A stretch of 64,000 nucleotides of DNA from Pseudomonadota bacterium (GCA_947505245.1 CANNIZ010000021.1:1-64000), one strand, 5' to 3'; counted from the stretch's first letter, positions 30,158 to 38,699 are shown. Numbers and translations are program-made. The notes: generated from the sequence alone by a model not told the origin.

Positions 30158-31110
30158 GGGGACTCCTCCGTGCCACGCACGAGGCACAATACCCCCGCTT
30201 CGGGCGTTGGGCACCCGCCACCTTCCCAAGCCACGGAGATCGGCCCCCGAGGCCCGTTCGCGGGGTCGAACACACGCGCGGCCGCGCCGAGATCGTCGGC
30301 GCCAGGGAGCCCGAGCCATGGCAGGACGACGGCCCAGACCTGCGCCGGTGACCAGCCGGCGTCGCGCAGGGCGGCGATCGCGACGGCGCCGTGGGACTTC
30401 GAGAGCTTCTTGCCGTCCGGGCCGAGGATCAGCGGCGCGTGCAGGAACGTCGGCGGGGACGCGCCGAACGCCTCCCACAACTTGAGCTGGACGGCGGTGA
30501 AGTCGAGGAGATCGGCACCGCGAACGACCTCGGTCACGCCGTCGGCGACGTCGTCTGCGACGACCGCCAGGTTGTACGTGTACAGTCCGTCGCGGCGCCG
30601 GACGATCGGATCGCCGAACGCCACGCGCGGATCGACGTCGCGAGCTCCGAACTTGCGATCGCGCACGGCGACGATCCCGTCGGGGAGCCGGAACCGGACG
30701 GCGCCCTCGCGATGCCCGGCGTCGCGGCAGGTGCCAGGGTACGCAGCTCCGACCACCTCTTTGCGCGAGCATACGCACCGGTAGGTGTCGAGCCGCGCGA
30801 GCCACGGCGCGTAGTCGCGCGCGGACTGGCGAGGCACCTCGGCGTCCCAGAAAAGCCCGAGCCAGTCGAGATCGCGGCGGATCCGATCTTCGACTTCAGG
30901 CCGGGCGCGCTGAAGATCGACGTCCTCGATGCGGAGCAGCAGTCGCCCGCCGGCGCTGCGCACGGACAGCCAGGCCGCCGCGAACGCGCAAACGTTGCCG
31001 AGGTGCAGCTCCCCCGAAGGCGTCGGCGCGAGGCGGCCGACCGGGGGGCGACCGACCGCGGGTTGGGAGGCGCTCAGGCGTCGCTCAGTAGTCGAAGCCG
31101 AACTGCCCAC
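30154..31110 (-). CDS. gluQ: Glutamyl-Q tRNA(Asp) synthetase
   Basis: About 318 residues, resembling the catalytic half of GluRS with no anticodon-binding domain. RLAPTPSGELHLGN carries the HIGH-type motif (36-39); Cys residues in YRCVCSRKEV and YPGTCRD are the zinc ligands; KKLSKSHG is the KMSKS loop. It glutamylates queuosine in tRNA-Asp. The GTG start lies inside the 3' end of the upstream gene (26-bp overlap); a GTG about 18 codons later is also possible. Overlaps the lipoprotein gene by ATGA. Confidence 0.92.
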   Translation of the reverse strand: MGSSASTTERRLSASQPAVGRPPVGRLAPTPSGELHLGNVCAFAAAWLSVRSAGGRLLLRIEDVDLQRARPEVEDRIRRDLDWLGLFWDAEVPRQSARDYAPWLARLDTYRCVCSRKEVVGAAYPGTCRDAGHREGAVRFRLPDGIVAVRDRKFGARDVDPRVAFGDPIVRRRDGLYTYNLAVVADDVADGVTEVVRGADLLDFTAVQLKLWEAFGASPPTFLHAPLILGPDGKKLSKSHGAVAIAALRDAGWSPAQVWAVVLPWLGLPGADDLGAAARVFDPANGPRGPISVAWEGGGCPTPEAGVLCLVRGTEESP

Positions 31111-32539
31111 CGACCACCCACAACGAGCCGCCGACCGGGATCGCGTCGCCGGTGACAGGGAAGCCCGCGGCCGGAACGTCCGACGCGTGCGGCAGCGAGG
31201 CGGAGGCGAGCACGTCGCGCTGACCGAACACGTCGACGCGCACGGGGCCGTCGTTGAGCTTGAACGGATCGTGGGTCTCGAAGCCGAGCCCGAGCGCGAA
31301 CCCGTACCGATCGCTGTCGAGGATGGCGCTGTTGCCGCCCTGGGTGACGAGCGGCGACGGCTCGAACTGGAAGCCGCCGCGCACGTAGAGGCGCACGTAC
31401 TCGAGCTTCGAGGTCATCTCCCACTTCGGCAGCCACACCTCGACGCCGGTGCGCACGCCCACGGTGTTTCGCAGCGTGACCTCGTACGCGTTGCCGTCCT
31501 GTGCGAAGCCGTCGCCAAAGTCGACGAGCGGGCTCGTGAGCTCGGCGCGCGACACCCGCGCGACGTTGAGCGGCATCCGCTTCCAGAACGTGCGCCGCAC
31601 GTCGACGTAGGCCGTGAGCGTGTTCTCGGCGTTGTACGCGGCCCCGAGCGAGAGGTTCGCAGGCACGTAGTGGTCGTACAGCGCGAGACCGGCGTCCAGG
31701 ATCGCCGCGAACACGAACGGGTCGAGCGACCCGACGTCTTCGACATCGACGTTGGCCTGAAGATCGAGGTCGACGCTGATCGGCAGGCCGACCGATCCGC
31801 GGTACGCGCCGGCGAGCACGAGCCCCTTCAAGCTCCCGCTCCACTGGCCGATGTCCAGCTGGAACCCGACGATCGGCGCGTAGCCGGGCACCAGGTCGAG
31901 ATCCATCTGGTGGACGTCTACGGTCACGTCGCCGACGAGATCTTCGAGCCCCGCGTCGGGATCGCCCGTCCCCTGAAGGTTCGCGTCGACCGTGAGCGCC
32001 ACCGTGTACCGGGCGGACGGCACGAAGTCGATGCCCGCACCGATGGCGAGCCCTTTTACGGGCTGACCGCCGACGCCGAGCGCGAACGCGTACCGCTGGG
32101 GCCGGTTGTCGTACATGATGTAGTTCGGAAGCGACGGTTCGAACGTAGAGAACCGCAGCAGGCGCTGCGTGGGCACATACCCCGAAACCCCCACCCCGAA
32201 CTTCCCGCCGATGTTTCGCCCCATCGAGAAGTGAAGCCCGATCGCATCGTCCACGCGCGGCTGAAAGTCCAGCGGGGGATCCGACGCATCGATGGCGCCG
32301 TCGCGGTTCGTGTCCCACCAGAGCGCCGGCACGGGCTCAAAATTCGCCGTCGCGAGCGAGAACCCCAGCGTCACCGTGGGCTGCCGGATCATGTACAGCC
32401 CGGCCGGGTTCGTGTGCGCCGCCGCACCGTCCGCCACAATCGCGACCCCGCCGCCGCCCATCGCGATCAGCCGACCGCCGGCCCCGTACATGTCGGGCAC
32501 CGTCGCATACGCCGCACAGTCGAGCAAGAACGCGAACAT
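31085..32539 (-). CDS. FadL/OmpP1-like outer-membrane beta-barrel protein
   Basis: About 484 residues. A short hydrophobic N-terminus (MFAFLLDCAAYA) is followed by DMYGAGGRLIAMGGGGVAIVADGAAAHTNPAGL, the N-terminal plug-like motif of FadL-type barrels, then alternating beta strands up to the end. Such proteins pass hydrophobic molecules across the outer membrane; the substrate is unknown. No strong ribosome site supports the start, and the frame is open upstream. It heads the polycistronic block that runs through gluQ and the lipoprotein into the lasso genes. Confidence 0.78.
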   Translation of the reverse strand: MFAFLLDCAAYATVPDMYGAGGRLIAMGGGGVAIVADGAAAHTNPAGLYMIRQPTVTLGFSLATANFEPVPALWWDTNRDGAIDASDPPLDFQPRVDDAIGLHFSMGRNIGGKFGVGVSGYVPTQRLLRFSTFEPSLPNYIMYDNRPQRYAFALGVGGQPVKGLAIGAGIDFVPSARYTVALTVDANLQGTGDPDAGLEDLVGDVTVDVHQMDLDLVPGYAPIVGFQLDIGQWSGSLKGLVLAGAYRGSVGLPISVDLDLQANVDVEDVGSLDPFVFAAILDAGLALYDHYVPANLSLGAAYNAENTLTAYVDVRRTFWKRMPLNVARVSRAELTSPLVDFGDGFAQDGNAYEVTLRNTVGVRTGVEVWLPKWEMTSKLEYVRLYVRGGFQFEPSPLVTQGGNSAILDSDRYGFALGLGFETHDPFKLNDGPVRVDVFGQRDVLASASLPHASDVPAAGFPVTGDAIPVGGSLWVVGGQFGFDY

Positions 32540-32605
32540 GGCCGCGCTTAACGCGTCAGCCGCCCAACTGCGCCAAGACCCGCCGAGAAGCGCGCGCAGC
32601 CCCGC

Positions 32606-32720
32606 AGCGAACGACGTTCCGACGGAATGTCGTTCCGAGGAGCCAGCCAGAGGCCGTGCGGTTGTCCATAGACAACCGGCGTTCGCCGAAGGCGAATGAC
32701 CCGCAGCGAGCCCGGCTCGC
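32606..32720. other. Cluster of four hairpins in an intergenic region
   Basis: Four inverted repeats follow one another in about 115 bp: GAACGACGTTCC with GGAATGTCGTTC (32609-32635, one G-T pair), CGGTTGTC-CATA-GACAACCG (32659-32678), TTCGCC-GAA-GGCGAA (32682-32696) and GCGAGCC-C-GGCTCGC (32706-32720). They lie in the 258-bp gap downstream of the subtilase and upstream of the barrel/gluQ/lasso block, both on the minus strand. They could terminate the first transcript, form a structured leader of the second, or encode a small RNA. Confidence 0.75.
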
Positions 32721-32797
32721 AAGGGCAGGCCGACCCCCACCGCCCGGGGCCAACACACCGCCCGAACCCCGAAATGAAGCGCTCCTCCCGGCGTTTC

Positions 32798-33559
32798 CTA
32801 GCTGTAGCCGATCTCTGGGATGGGCACGAGCGCGGTGCGCCGTAGCGCCTTGATCAGGTCTTCCCCCGACGCCATCGGTGAGGCTTCGGCGATGCACGCG
32901 AGCACGCCCGCCTGGTACGCCGTCGCCATGCCGGACCCGCGGTACTTGCCGACGGTGCCGTCCTTGTTGATGCCGTACCCGTGGGTGAGGAACTTGTCCG
33001 ACAGGACGCCCCACTCCTTACGGGGGAAGCGCTTCGGATCGAAGTAGAAGTACTTGTCGATCGGGCAGTCCGGGTGCGCGGCGACGCCCACCGTCTCGGG
33101 AAGGTCGGCGGGATACGCGCGCTCTCCCTTGGGGTGCGCGGCCGAGAGCACGACGGAGCCGACCTCGATCGCGTTCGCGCAGCAGTCGCGCAACAGCAAC
33201 GCCTTTCCCATGTTCGGCGTGCCGAGCGAGAGGTTGATGACCCGCGCTTTATTTCGATAGGACGTCTCGATTCCAGCGGCCATCAGCTCGGCCGACGTGC
33301 GCAGGCGGTCGCTCATGATCTTGACGCCGAGCAGCTTGACGTGGGGGGCGATCTTCAACACGGCCGCCGCGATCTCGGTTCCGTGGCCGTTTTCGTCGTG
33401 GTAGTCGCTCGCGAGGAGCGCGTGGCCCGTCGCGGAGAGCGAGATCGACCACCCTTCGATCTCGACGCCGGCCAGTCGCGGATCGTTCCGATCGATGCCG
33501 GAGTCCACGATCGCGACGGAGATACCTTTCCCCGTGTAGTCCTTGCCCAAGTAGCGCAT
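32798..33559 (-). CDS. Subtilisin-like serine protease (S8), no signal peptide
   Basis: 253 residues. The catalytic triad is visible: Asp19 in VAIVDSGID, His59 in NGHGTEIAA and Ser209 in GSGMATAYQAG. The oxyanion Asn expected after VVLSAA is His142 (AAHPKG), which may lower activity. There is no signal or propeptide, so it may act in the cytoplasm or be exported otherwise. The ATG giving MRYLGKDY has GAGAGGGG upstream; the frame extends to a TTG 17 codons earlier. Lies upstream of the hairpin cluster and lasso block on the same strand. Confidence 0.85.
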   Translation of the reverse strand: MRYLGKDYTGKGISVAIVDSGIDRNDPRLAGVEIEGWSISLSATGHALLASDYHDENGHGTEIAAAVLKIAPHVKLLGVKIMSDRLRTSAELMAAGIETSYRNKARVINLSLGTPNMGKALLLRDCCANAIEVGSVVLSAAHPKGERAYPADLPETVGVAAHPDCPIDKYFYFDPKRFPRKEWGVLSDKFLTHGYGINKDGTVGKYRGSGMATAYQAGVLACIAEASPMASGEDLIKALRRTALVPIPEIGYS

Positions 33560-33680
33560 GTAGGATGCCCCTCTCGTCGGCACTTTAGGGCCAGCAGCGA
33601 TCCGCCGCAAGGGGTCCGGTTGGCGCTAAGATGAAATCGGGAGGTGGCGGACGGGACCGGTAGAGCGCATCGCCGCTGAC

Positions 33681-34862
33681 ATTGTCGAGTTCTCGCGCGT
33701 GGAGAAGCGCCTCGCAGGCTCCGAAGGCGAGCGCGAGATGCTTCACCTCGTGCGCAGGCGCCTGCCTGATGGCGCGGTCGGAAGGATCGAGCCGTTCGTC
33801 GCGCACACCAGCCCGTCGCTGGTGGCGGCCGCGCACGACCTCGCGCTGGTGGTCGCCGGGCTCCTCGGCCTCTGGCACCCGTCGATGGGGCTCGTGGTCG
33901 CGGCGTTCGTCACGGGCTCGCTGCTGCTCGAAGGCGCAGGGCGGACGAGCCCGCTACGCGCGCTGCTGCCGATGTCTGCGTCCTACAATTTCGTCGTCCG
34001 CCAGAAGGTCCCCGACGCGCAAGGCACGATCGTATTCGCCGCGCCGCTGGACGCGCCCCCGTGGGAGCCGCTCGACCTCCCCTGGGTGCGCAACGCGCGA
34101 CCGATGCGGCTCACGTTTGGCGCAGGCGCCCTTATTACCGGGATCCTGGCGTTTCGTACGCTCGCCGAGCCGTGGGGCCCGCGGAGCTTCGAGTTGTACG
34201 TCGGCGCGCTCGGGGTGCTCGGCGTCGGAATGCTGCTCGGCGTCATCGCGCACCGCCGACCGGGCGAGGGAAAGGACGACGGCAGCGGCTCCGCAGCCCT
34301 GCTCGAGCTGATGCGACGCCTCCAGCGCGATCCAGTCCCTGGTCTGGACGTTTGGTTCGCGTTCACCGGCTGCGCGCGCGCCTACCAGGGCGGCATGGAC
34401 TCGTTCCTCACCCTGCACCGGCGCACCTTTCGCGGCCCCGTGTTGGTCGTCGCCGTAGCAGACGTCGCCGGGCAGCCGCTCGCCGCGATCACCGCCGAGG
34501 GGCCGTTGTTCACGCAGAGCCACCGCCCGACGGGTCCCGCGCTTGTCGAGCGCCTGCGTTGGGCCGGCGTTCAGGTGCCGTCCATCGATCTCGCCGGTGC
34601 CACCGACGCGCGCGCCGCCTTCGTCCTGAAGTACCGGGCGCTCGCGTTCAAGGGCGGCGATGAGAAGCCGTCGAGCGAGGCTGCAGCGCGCGCGGTGGAC
34701 GTGTTCGAGACGATCACGCGCTGGTTCGCGGACGATCTCGCCCGGGTCGCGGTGAATCGTCCAACGCTCAAAGAGCTCGCGAAGACGACGCTTCCGCCGG
34801 ACATCACAGACGAAGAGGAGCCCGATCAGGGCGATCCCCACACCAACGAAGCGCTGCGGTGA
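33681..34862 (+). CDS. M28 peptidase-like membrane protein lacking metal ligands
   Basis: The start is uncertain: similarity to M28 N-termini (ADIVEFSRVEKRLAGSEGEREML) begins before the GTG at 33699, and an in-frame stop lies at 33627, so ATT at 33681 or the GTG is used. Two hydrophobic pairs (about residues 45-80 and 125-175 from the GTG) are membrane helices. The motif normally reading HxD is APLD (117-ish), and DDGSGSAALLELM replaces the DNxSG segment, so zinc binding seems lost. It may be a non-catalytic relative. It is coupled to the next gene by GTGA. Confidence 0.72.
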   Translation: MVEFSRVEKRLAGSEGEREMLHLVRRRLPDGAVGRIEPFVAHTSPSLVAAAHDLALVVAGLLGLWHPSMGLVVAAFVTGSLLLEGAGRTSPLRALLPMSASYNFVVRQKVPDAQGTIVFAAPLDAPPWEPLDLPWVRNARPMRLTFGAGALITGILAFRTLAEPWGPRSFELYVGALGVLGVGMLLGVIAHRRPGEGKDDGSGSAALLELMRRLQRDPVPGLDVWFAFTGCARAYQGGMDSFLTLHRRTFRGPVLVVAVADVAGQPLAAITAEGPLFTQSHRPTGPALVERLRWAGVQVPSIDLAGATDARAAFVLKYRALAFKGGDEKPSSEAAARAVDVFETITRWFADDLARVAVNRPTLKELAKTTLPPDITDEEEPDQGDPHTNEALR

Positions 34863-36577
34863 GCGCATCGGTCGCCGTCCTGCTCGCTGGCATCGCGCGC
34901 GCGGCGACGATCGAAGGCCAGGTGACCACGGCGGACGGAAGTCCCCTGCCCGGCGCGTCCGTGATCGCGTACGACGCGCGGCTCTCGTACGTCTACACCG
35001 AGACCGCCGACGACGGGACCTACGCGCTGCTCGACGTCCCCGACGGGGAGCACCGGATCCGCGTCCTGCCCTCGATGCTCGACAACGTCCAAGAGTCGTG
35101 GTGGCCCGAAGGGCTCAACGTCTGCGACAGCGCTGTCGTGCCGGCCGGCGATCAACACGTGGACGTCGAACTCCACGTCGGCGGGATGATCACCGGACAG
35201 CTCCGCGATCCCGCGGGGCAACCCGTCGTCGCGGCGCTCGTGATCGCTCGGCCGGACAACGCGGGCTCCACGCAGCTCCGCACCGCCCGGACCGACGTGA
35301 ACGGGCGGTTCCGCCTGCGCGGGCTCGCGCCGTTGAGCGGCGACCACGGGTCGTTCAAGCTCGAGGTCCAGGCGAGTGGCTTCCCGAGGCAGTTCGTCGG
35401 GCCCACCTACGATCCCGCACTGGCGCAGAAGATCGACGCGCGACCCGGCGAGGAGACCGCGGACGAGGATCGCACGCTGCTGCAAGGCATCGCGGTCGGG
35501 GGGGCCGTGTTCGGGCCCGACGGGGCTGCAGCCGAAGGTGCGGTCAAGGTGTACAGCCCGTCCGAGATCGCTACCACAACCATCGTAGACGGGCGTTACC
35601 TCGCGCGCGGCCTGCCGCCCGGGTTCGTGCAGGCGTGGTCGTACGTCGACGGGCTCGCCCTCACGTACGCGCCGTCGTCCGATCGCCCCGGCGCGGGAAT
35701 CGCCGTGCTCGCCGAGGGTCAGCTGTACGACTCGCTCGACATCACCGCCCCAGCCGAGGCCACCTTCCTCGGCGAACTGCACGGAGGCGGGCTCCCGATC
35801 GAAGGCATCAACGTGCTCGCGTGGAACGATGATCACACCGTCGCCGCCGGCGCGGTCGCAGATGTCGACGGCGCGTTCGTCATCCACGGGCTGCACGCGG
35901 GTCGCTACACGTTGTGGGTCTACGGGTCGGAACGCGGCTTCCTCGACGACTGGTCGCGCGACGAGGCAGGTGCGGTGCGAACGTTCGACCTGCCCGGTGC
36001 AGCAGCGTTCGAAGTGCCGCTCGTCGTCGGCGGGCACGTGTCCGGCGTGGTCACCGACAGCTCCACGGGTCTGCCCGTCTATGGCGCCACGATCGAGGCC
36101 ACGCCCGTCGCGGACGGCGAGCCGTTCTCGACGGAGACCGCGCTCACCGGCATCTACGATCTGCGCGGGCTCCCCGCGGGTTCGTACCGCCTGTCTGCGC
36201 GCTACGAGCCGTATTGCCGCGGCGACCGCTCGTGGGCACCCACGTACTACCCAGGCACGCCGAACCCGCTCCTCGGCGGCGGCGTGCGAATCGACGGCGA
36301 TGCAGGCGTGGTGTGGGACGCGAGCCTCCCGCCTGATCTCGACCGCGACGGCATGGACGACGCGTGGGAGTCGGCGAACGGGCTCGACCCCGCGCGCGAT
36401 GACGCCTCGGAAGACGCGGACGGTGACGGGTTCGCGAACCTCGACGAGTACCGCCTCGGGACCGATCCAAACGCGGTCGTCGAGGAGCCGCCCGGGTGCG
36501 GCTGCGCGTCCACCGCGACGTTCGGCCTTGCCCCTTGGCTCCTCGCAGGCGCTATGCTCCGGACCCGGAGGCGTTGA
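34859..36577 (+). CDS. Secreted multi-domain carboxypeptidase-regulatory-like protein with C-terminal anchor
   Basis: 572 residues: a short signal peptide (1-16), then five or more repeats of the transthyretin/CarboxypepD_reg type (IEGQVTTADGSPLPGASVIAY, GTYALLDVPDGEHRIRV and similar). A calcium-binding DRDGMDDAWE...DADGDGFANLDEY thrombospondin-3-like segment is followed by GCGCAS, a hydrophobic helix and RTRRR. That ending resembles the MYXO-CTERM signal and matches the beta-helix protein at 20.7 kb in design. Probably surface-attached and adhesive or structural. Starts in a GTGA overlap with the M28-like gene. Confidence 0.87.
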   Translation: MSASVAVLLAGIARAATIEGQVTTADGSPLPGASVIAYDARLSYVYTETADDGTYALLDVPDGEHRIRVLPSMLDNVQESWWPEGLNVCDSAVVPAGDQHVDVELHVGGMITGQLRDPAGQPVVAALVIARPDNAGSTQLRTARTDVNGRFRLRGLAPLSGDHGSFKLEVQASGFPRQFVGPTYDPALAQKIDARPGEETADEDRTLLQGIAVGGAVFGPDGAAAEGAVKVYSPSEIATTTIVDGRYLARGLPPGFVQAWSYVDGLALTYAPSSDRPGAGIAVLAEGQLYDSLDITAPAEATFLGELHGGGLPIEGINVLAWNDDHTVAAGAVADVDGAFVIHGLHAGRYTLWVYGSERGFLDDWSRDEAGAVRTFDLPGAAAFEVPLVVGGHVSGVVTDSSTGLPVYGATIEATPVADGEPFSTETALTGIYDLRGLPAGSYRLSARYEPYCRGDRSWAPTYYPGTPNPLLGGGVRIDGDAGVVWDASLPPDLDRDGMDDAWESANGLDPARDDASEDADGDGFANLDEYRLGTDPNAVVEEPPGCGCASTATFGLAPWLLAGAMLRTRRR

Positions 36578-37401
36578 TGTGGCTCGCTGCCCTGGTCGCA
36601 TGTACGGTGCCCGCAGTCGACGAGACCGCCGCCGAGACGGACATCCCCGTGGACCTCGAGTGGGCCCCGCCGGCGGTCCGCGACCGTTCCTACGTGCGCG
36701 TCATGAATCACATCTGGGACCGGTACGGTCCCGACTCCGGCCGCGGGCTCGACGTCGCGATCCCGCCCGAGAACCCGCTCGCGCTCGTCGAAGCGTTCCC
36801 GACCGGGGGAAACACCGGCTACGCCGACCTGCTCCTGCCGGGCACGTATGACCTCGCCGCGACCGACGTCGACGGCACCGTCGTGCAGCTGGTGGAAGGT
36901 GTCACGGTCGCGCCGGGCGTCGTGGCGACGATCGAGCTTTACGGCGTCGCCGCCGCCCCGGTGACGTTGGGACACGCCGTCCTGCTCGACGATCGGGCGA
37001 TGCCCCCTGCCGGCGACTTCCGGCTGCGCCTGTTCAACGGGGCAACCGGCACCGCCGTCCTCGACGTCGTCGACGGTACCGATCCAATCGCGTCATCGCT
37101 CGTGTATGGACACGCGTCGGACGCGATCGTCCTCGCGATGGGCGACTTTGCGTTCGACGTCGACGTGGCGACGCCGGCCCCGCAGAAGGCGCTCGACGGC
37201 GTGCCCGACGCGCGCTGCTCCGGAAGCATCACCGCCGACGACTTCATCGACGGGCGCTCCCGCGTCGTACACGGCACGTTCGCTCCCGGCGCGGGTCCGC
37301 TCCCCGGCGTGGGCGCCATCCTCGCCTACGTGGACGGTGATTATCCCGACGACCCCGCCGCGCAGGAGCCGATCGTCCTGCCGTGCGTCGCGCTGCCCTG
37401 A
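36577..37401 (+). CDS. DUF4397-like lipoprotein
   Basis: 274 residues. MWLAALVAC gives a very short lipoprotein signal (Cys9). Two DUF4397-like repeats follow: YVRVMNHIWDRY ... LDVAIPPENPLALVEAFPTGGNTGYADLLLPGTYDL, and FRLRLFNGATG later. Each repeat is a small beta-sandwich found in surface proteins. The ATG overlaps the previous stop (TGATG), so the three genes 33.7-37.4 kb form one operon. Function unknown. Confidence 0.8.
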   Translation: MWLAALVACTVPAVDETAAETDIPVDLEWAPPAVRDRSYVRVMNHIWDRYGPDSGRGLDVAIPPENPLALVEAFPTGGNTGYADLLLPGTYDLAATDVDGTVVQLVEGVTVAPGVVATIELYGVAAAPVTLGHAVLLDDRAMPPAGDFRLRLFNGATGTAVLDVVDGTDPIASSLVYGHASDAIVLAMGDFAFDVDVATPAPQKALDGVPDARCSGSITADDFIDGRSRVVHGTFAPGAGPLPGVGAILAYVDGDYPDDPAAQEPIVLPCVALP

Positions 37402-37443
37402 CCGAGCGGGAAGTCGCGCCTCGGTCGCGGTTGGCTTTTTTTT
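37400..37443 (+). terminator. Possible weak terminator
   Basis: A 7-bp stem (GACCGAG at 37400-37406, CTCGGTC at 37420-37426) is followed after 9 bases by eight T. The gap between stem and T run is longer than in ordinary intrinsic terminators, so the call is tentative. It follows the DUF4397-like gene. Confidence 0.4.
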
Positions 37444-37506
37444 GACCCGGCTGGTCAACATTCCCAGCTAGCTTGCCACCGATTGATCGATCTCTCGGAG
37501 CGCATC

Positions 37507-37698
37507 ATGGTCGAACTCGTCCTGCAGTGGTTCTACGTCGTGCTCACCACCTGCAACCTCGCCGGCGATTTGCAGCCCGAGCAGGAGCCGAATTGGCGAG
37601 GGTCCACGCAGACGCCGCCAGCGACTGCCGAAGTCACGTACGAAAAGCACCGCCGGATCGACGGTGGTTTCGAAGGCGACATCTACAACGGCTTCTAA
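37507..37698 (+). CDS. Small protein upstream of ECF-like sigma factor
   Basis: 63 residues from the ATG preceded by CGGAG; the frame is open to an earlier ATG at 37483. The N-terminus MVELVLQWFYVVLTTC could be a short membrane segment or signal with a Cys at 15; the rest is polar (PEQEPNWRGSTQTPP). It ends 11 bp before the sigma gene, so the two may be cotranscribed. No family recognised; it could be a regulator of that sigma factor. Confidence 0.45.
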   Translation: MVELVLQWFYVVLTTCNLAGDLQPEQEPNWRGSTQTPPATAEVTYEKHRRIDGGFEGDIYNGF

Positions 37699-37709
37699 GG
37701 GGCGCGGCA

Positions 37710-38330
37710 ATGGACGGAGATACCTTCCGCGACGCGCTCCGAGCGCTGCTCGCCGATCGACACGGCCCCGAGGCCAAAGCGCTGTTCCTCACGCTCTCGC
37801 GGTACGTCGAGGGTCGCGTGCGCTGGTTCGGTCGCGCTCGCGGGGCCGACCTGTTCGGCGACCCCGACCTCGAAGAGATCGTAGGCGACGTGATGTACCA
37901 GCTCATGTTGGGGTCGCTCGCGCAGTTCCGCGGCGGCTCGCTGCCCGAGCTGCTCGCGTTCGTGCGCACCGTGACGGACCGCTGCCTGTGGAAGCAGGCC
38001 CGCAAGCGCATCGACGAGAAGCGCGCGCTTGAGACCGACGCCGTCGCGGACGTCCTGCGTGGGCGGCAGTTCTCACCTCGCCGCGCCGACGAGCTCGTGC
38101 TGCTGCTCCCCGAGAGCCCGATCGACCCGAAGGACCAGGAGTACCTGGAAGCCCTGCTCGCAGCTGGATCGAAGGCCGCCTACGCGCGGGACGCCGGCGT
38201 GAGCCGTGCCGCGGTGACCAAGCGCGTCGACCGCATCAAGTCGCGGATCGATGCCATGGAAGAGAGCCAGAAAGAGGCCGCCCAGGCGTGGCTCGAACAT
38301 GCCGCCCGTCGAGCGGTCGGCGGCGTCTGA
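37710..38330 (+). CDS. ECF-like sigma factor
   Basis: 206 residues. A sigma-70 region 2-like segment (DLEEIVGDVMYQLMLGSLAQFRGGSLPELLAFVRTVTDRCLWKQARKRIDEKR, about residues 51-105) is followed by a linker and a helix-turn-helix resembling region 4 (SKAAYARDAGVSRAAVTKRVDRIKSRID, about 155-182). Region 4 is shortened relative to ordinary ECF factors. AAGGGG precedes the ATG. It presumably directs transcription of a small regulon. No anti-sigma factor of recognised family is adjacent; the small upstream protein is a candidate partner. Confidence 0.7.
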   Translation: MDGDTFRDALRALLADRHGPEAKALFLTLSRYVEGRVRWFGRARGADLFGDPDLEEIVGDVMYQLMLGSLAQFRGGSLPELLAFVRTVTDRCLWKQARKRIDEKRALETDAVADVLRGRQFSPRRADELVLLLPESPIDPKDQEYLEALLAAGSKAAYARDAGVSRAAVTKRVDRIKSRIDAMEESQKEAAQAWLEHAARRAVGGV

Positions 38331-38385
38331 CGCCCTGACCGTCTCGCAACCCGCAGACACAAACCCCACAGACACAAACAAAGAC

Positions 38386-38412
38386 GACCTCGCGAGCACG
38401 GCCCGCGAGGTC
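38386..38412. terminator. Bidirectional rho-independent terminator
   Basis: A perfect 9-bp stem (GACCTCGCG with CGCGAGGTC) and a 9-base loop. It is followed by TTCTTCGTTT on the plus strand and preceded by an A-rich stretch that reads T-rich on the minus strand. It sits between the convergent sigma-like gene and rpmJ. Confidence 0.85.
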
Positions 38413-38465
38413 TTCTTCGTTTACGTGTCCCACAGGGCGGGACGGCGCGTCTGGCCGAAGCCGGA

Positions 38466-38609
38466 CTAGCCCTTCTTGCTGGTGGAGCCCTGACGCGCCT
38501 TGAAGCGCGGGTTGCTCTTGCAGATCACGTAGACCTTGCCGCGCCGGCGAACGACCTGACAGTCTTTGTGGCGCGCCTTGAGGCTCTTGAGCGAGTTGCT
38601 GACCTTCAT
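38466..38609 (-). CDS. rpmJ: 50S ribosomal protein L36, zinc-independent (YkgO-type) form
   Basis: 47 residues starting [18 protein letters not shown] and continuing [18 protein letters not shown]. This is the longer YkgO-type L36 that lacks the four-ligand CxxC...CxxxxH zinc site of the ordinary protein. In other bacteria this form replaces the zinc form during zinc limitation under Zur control; no Zur site was identified here. GGGGT lies upstream of the start. The frame extends upstream but without family similarity. Confidence 0.93.
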   Translation of the reverse strand: MKVSNSLKSLKARHKDCQVVRRRGKVYVICKSNPRFKARQGSTSKKG

Positions 38610-38699
38610 GAAATACCCCGGCCGCACGAAGCGGTTGAACCATCCGCGATTAGCCCGCCGCCCAGAGGCCGTCAAGGACACGAGCCCCACCGACGGTGA

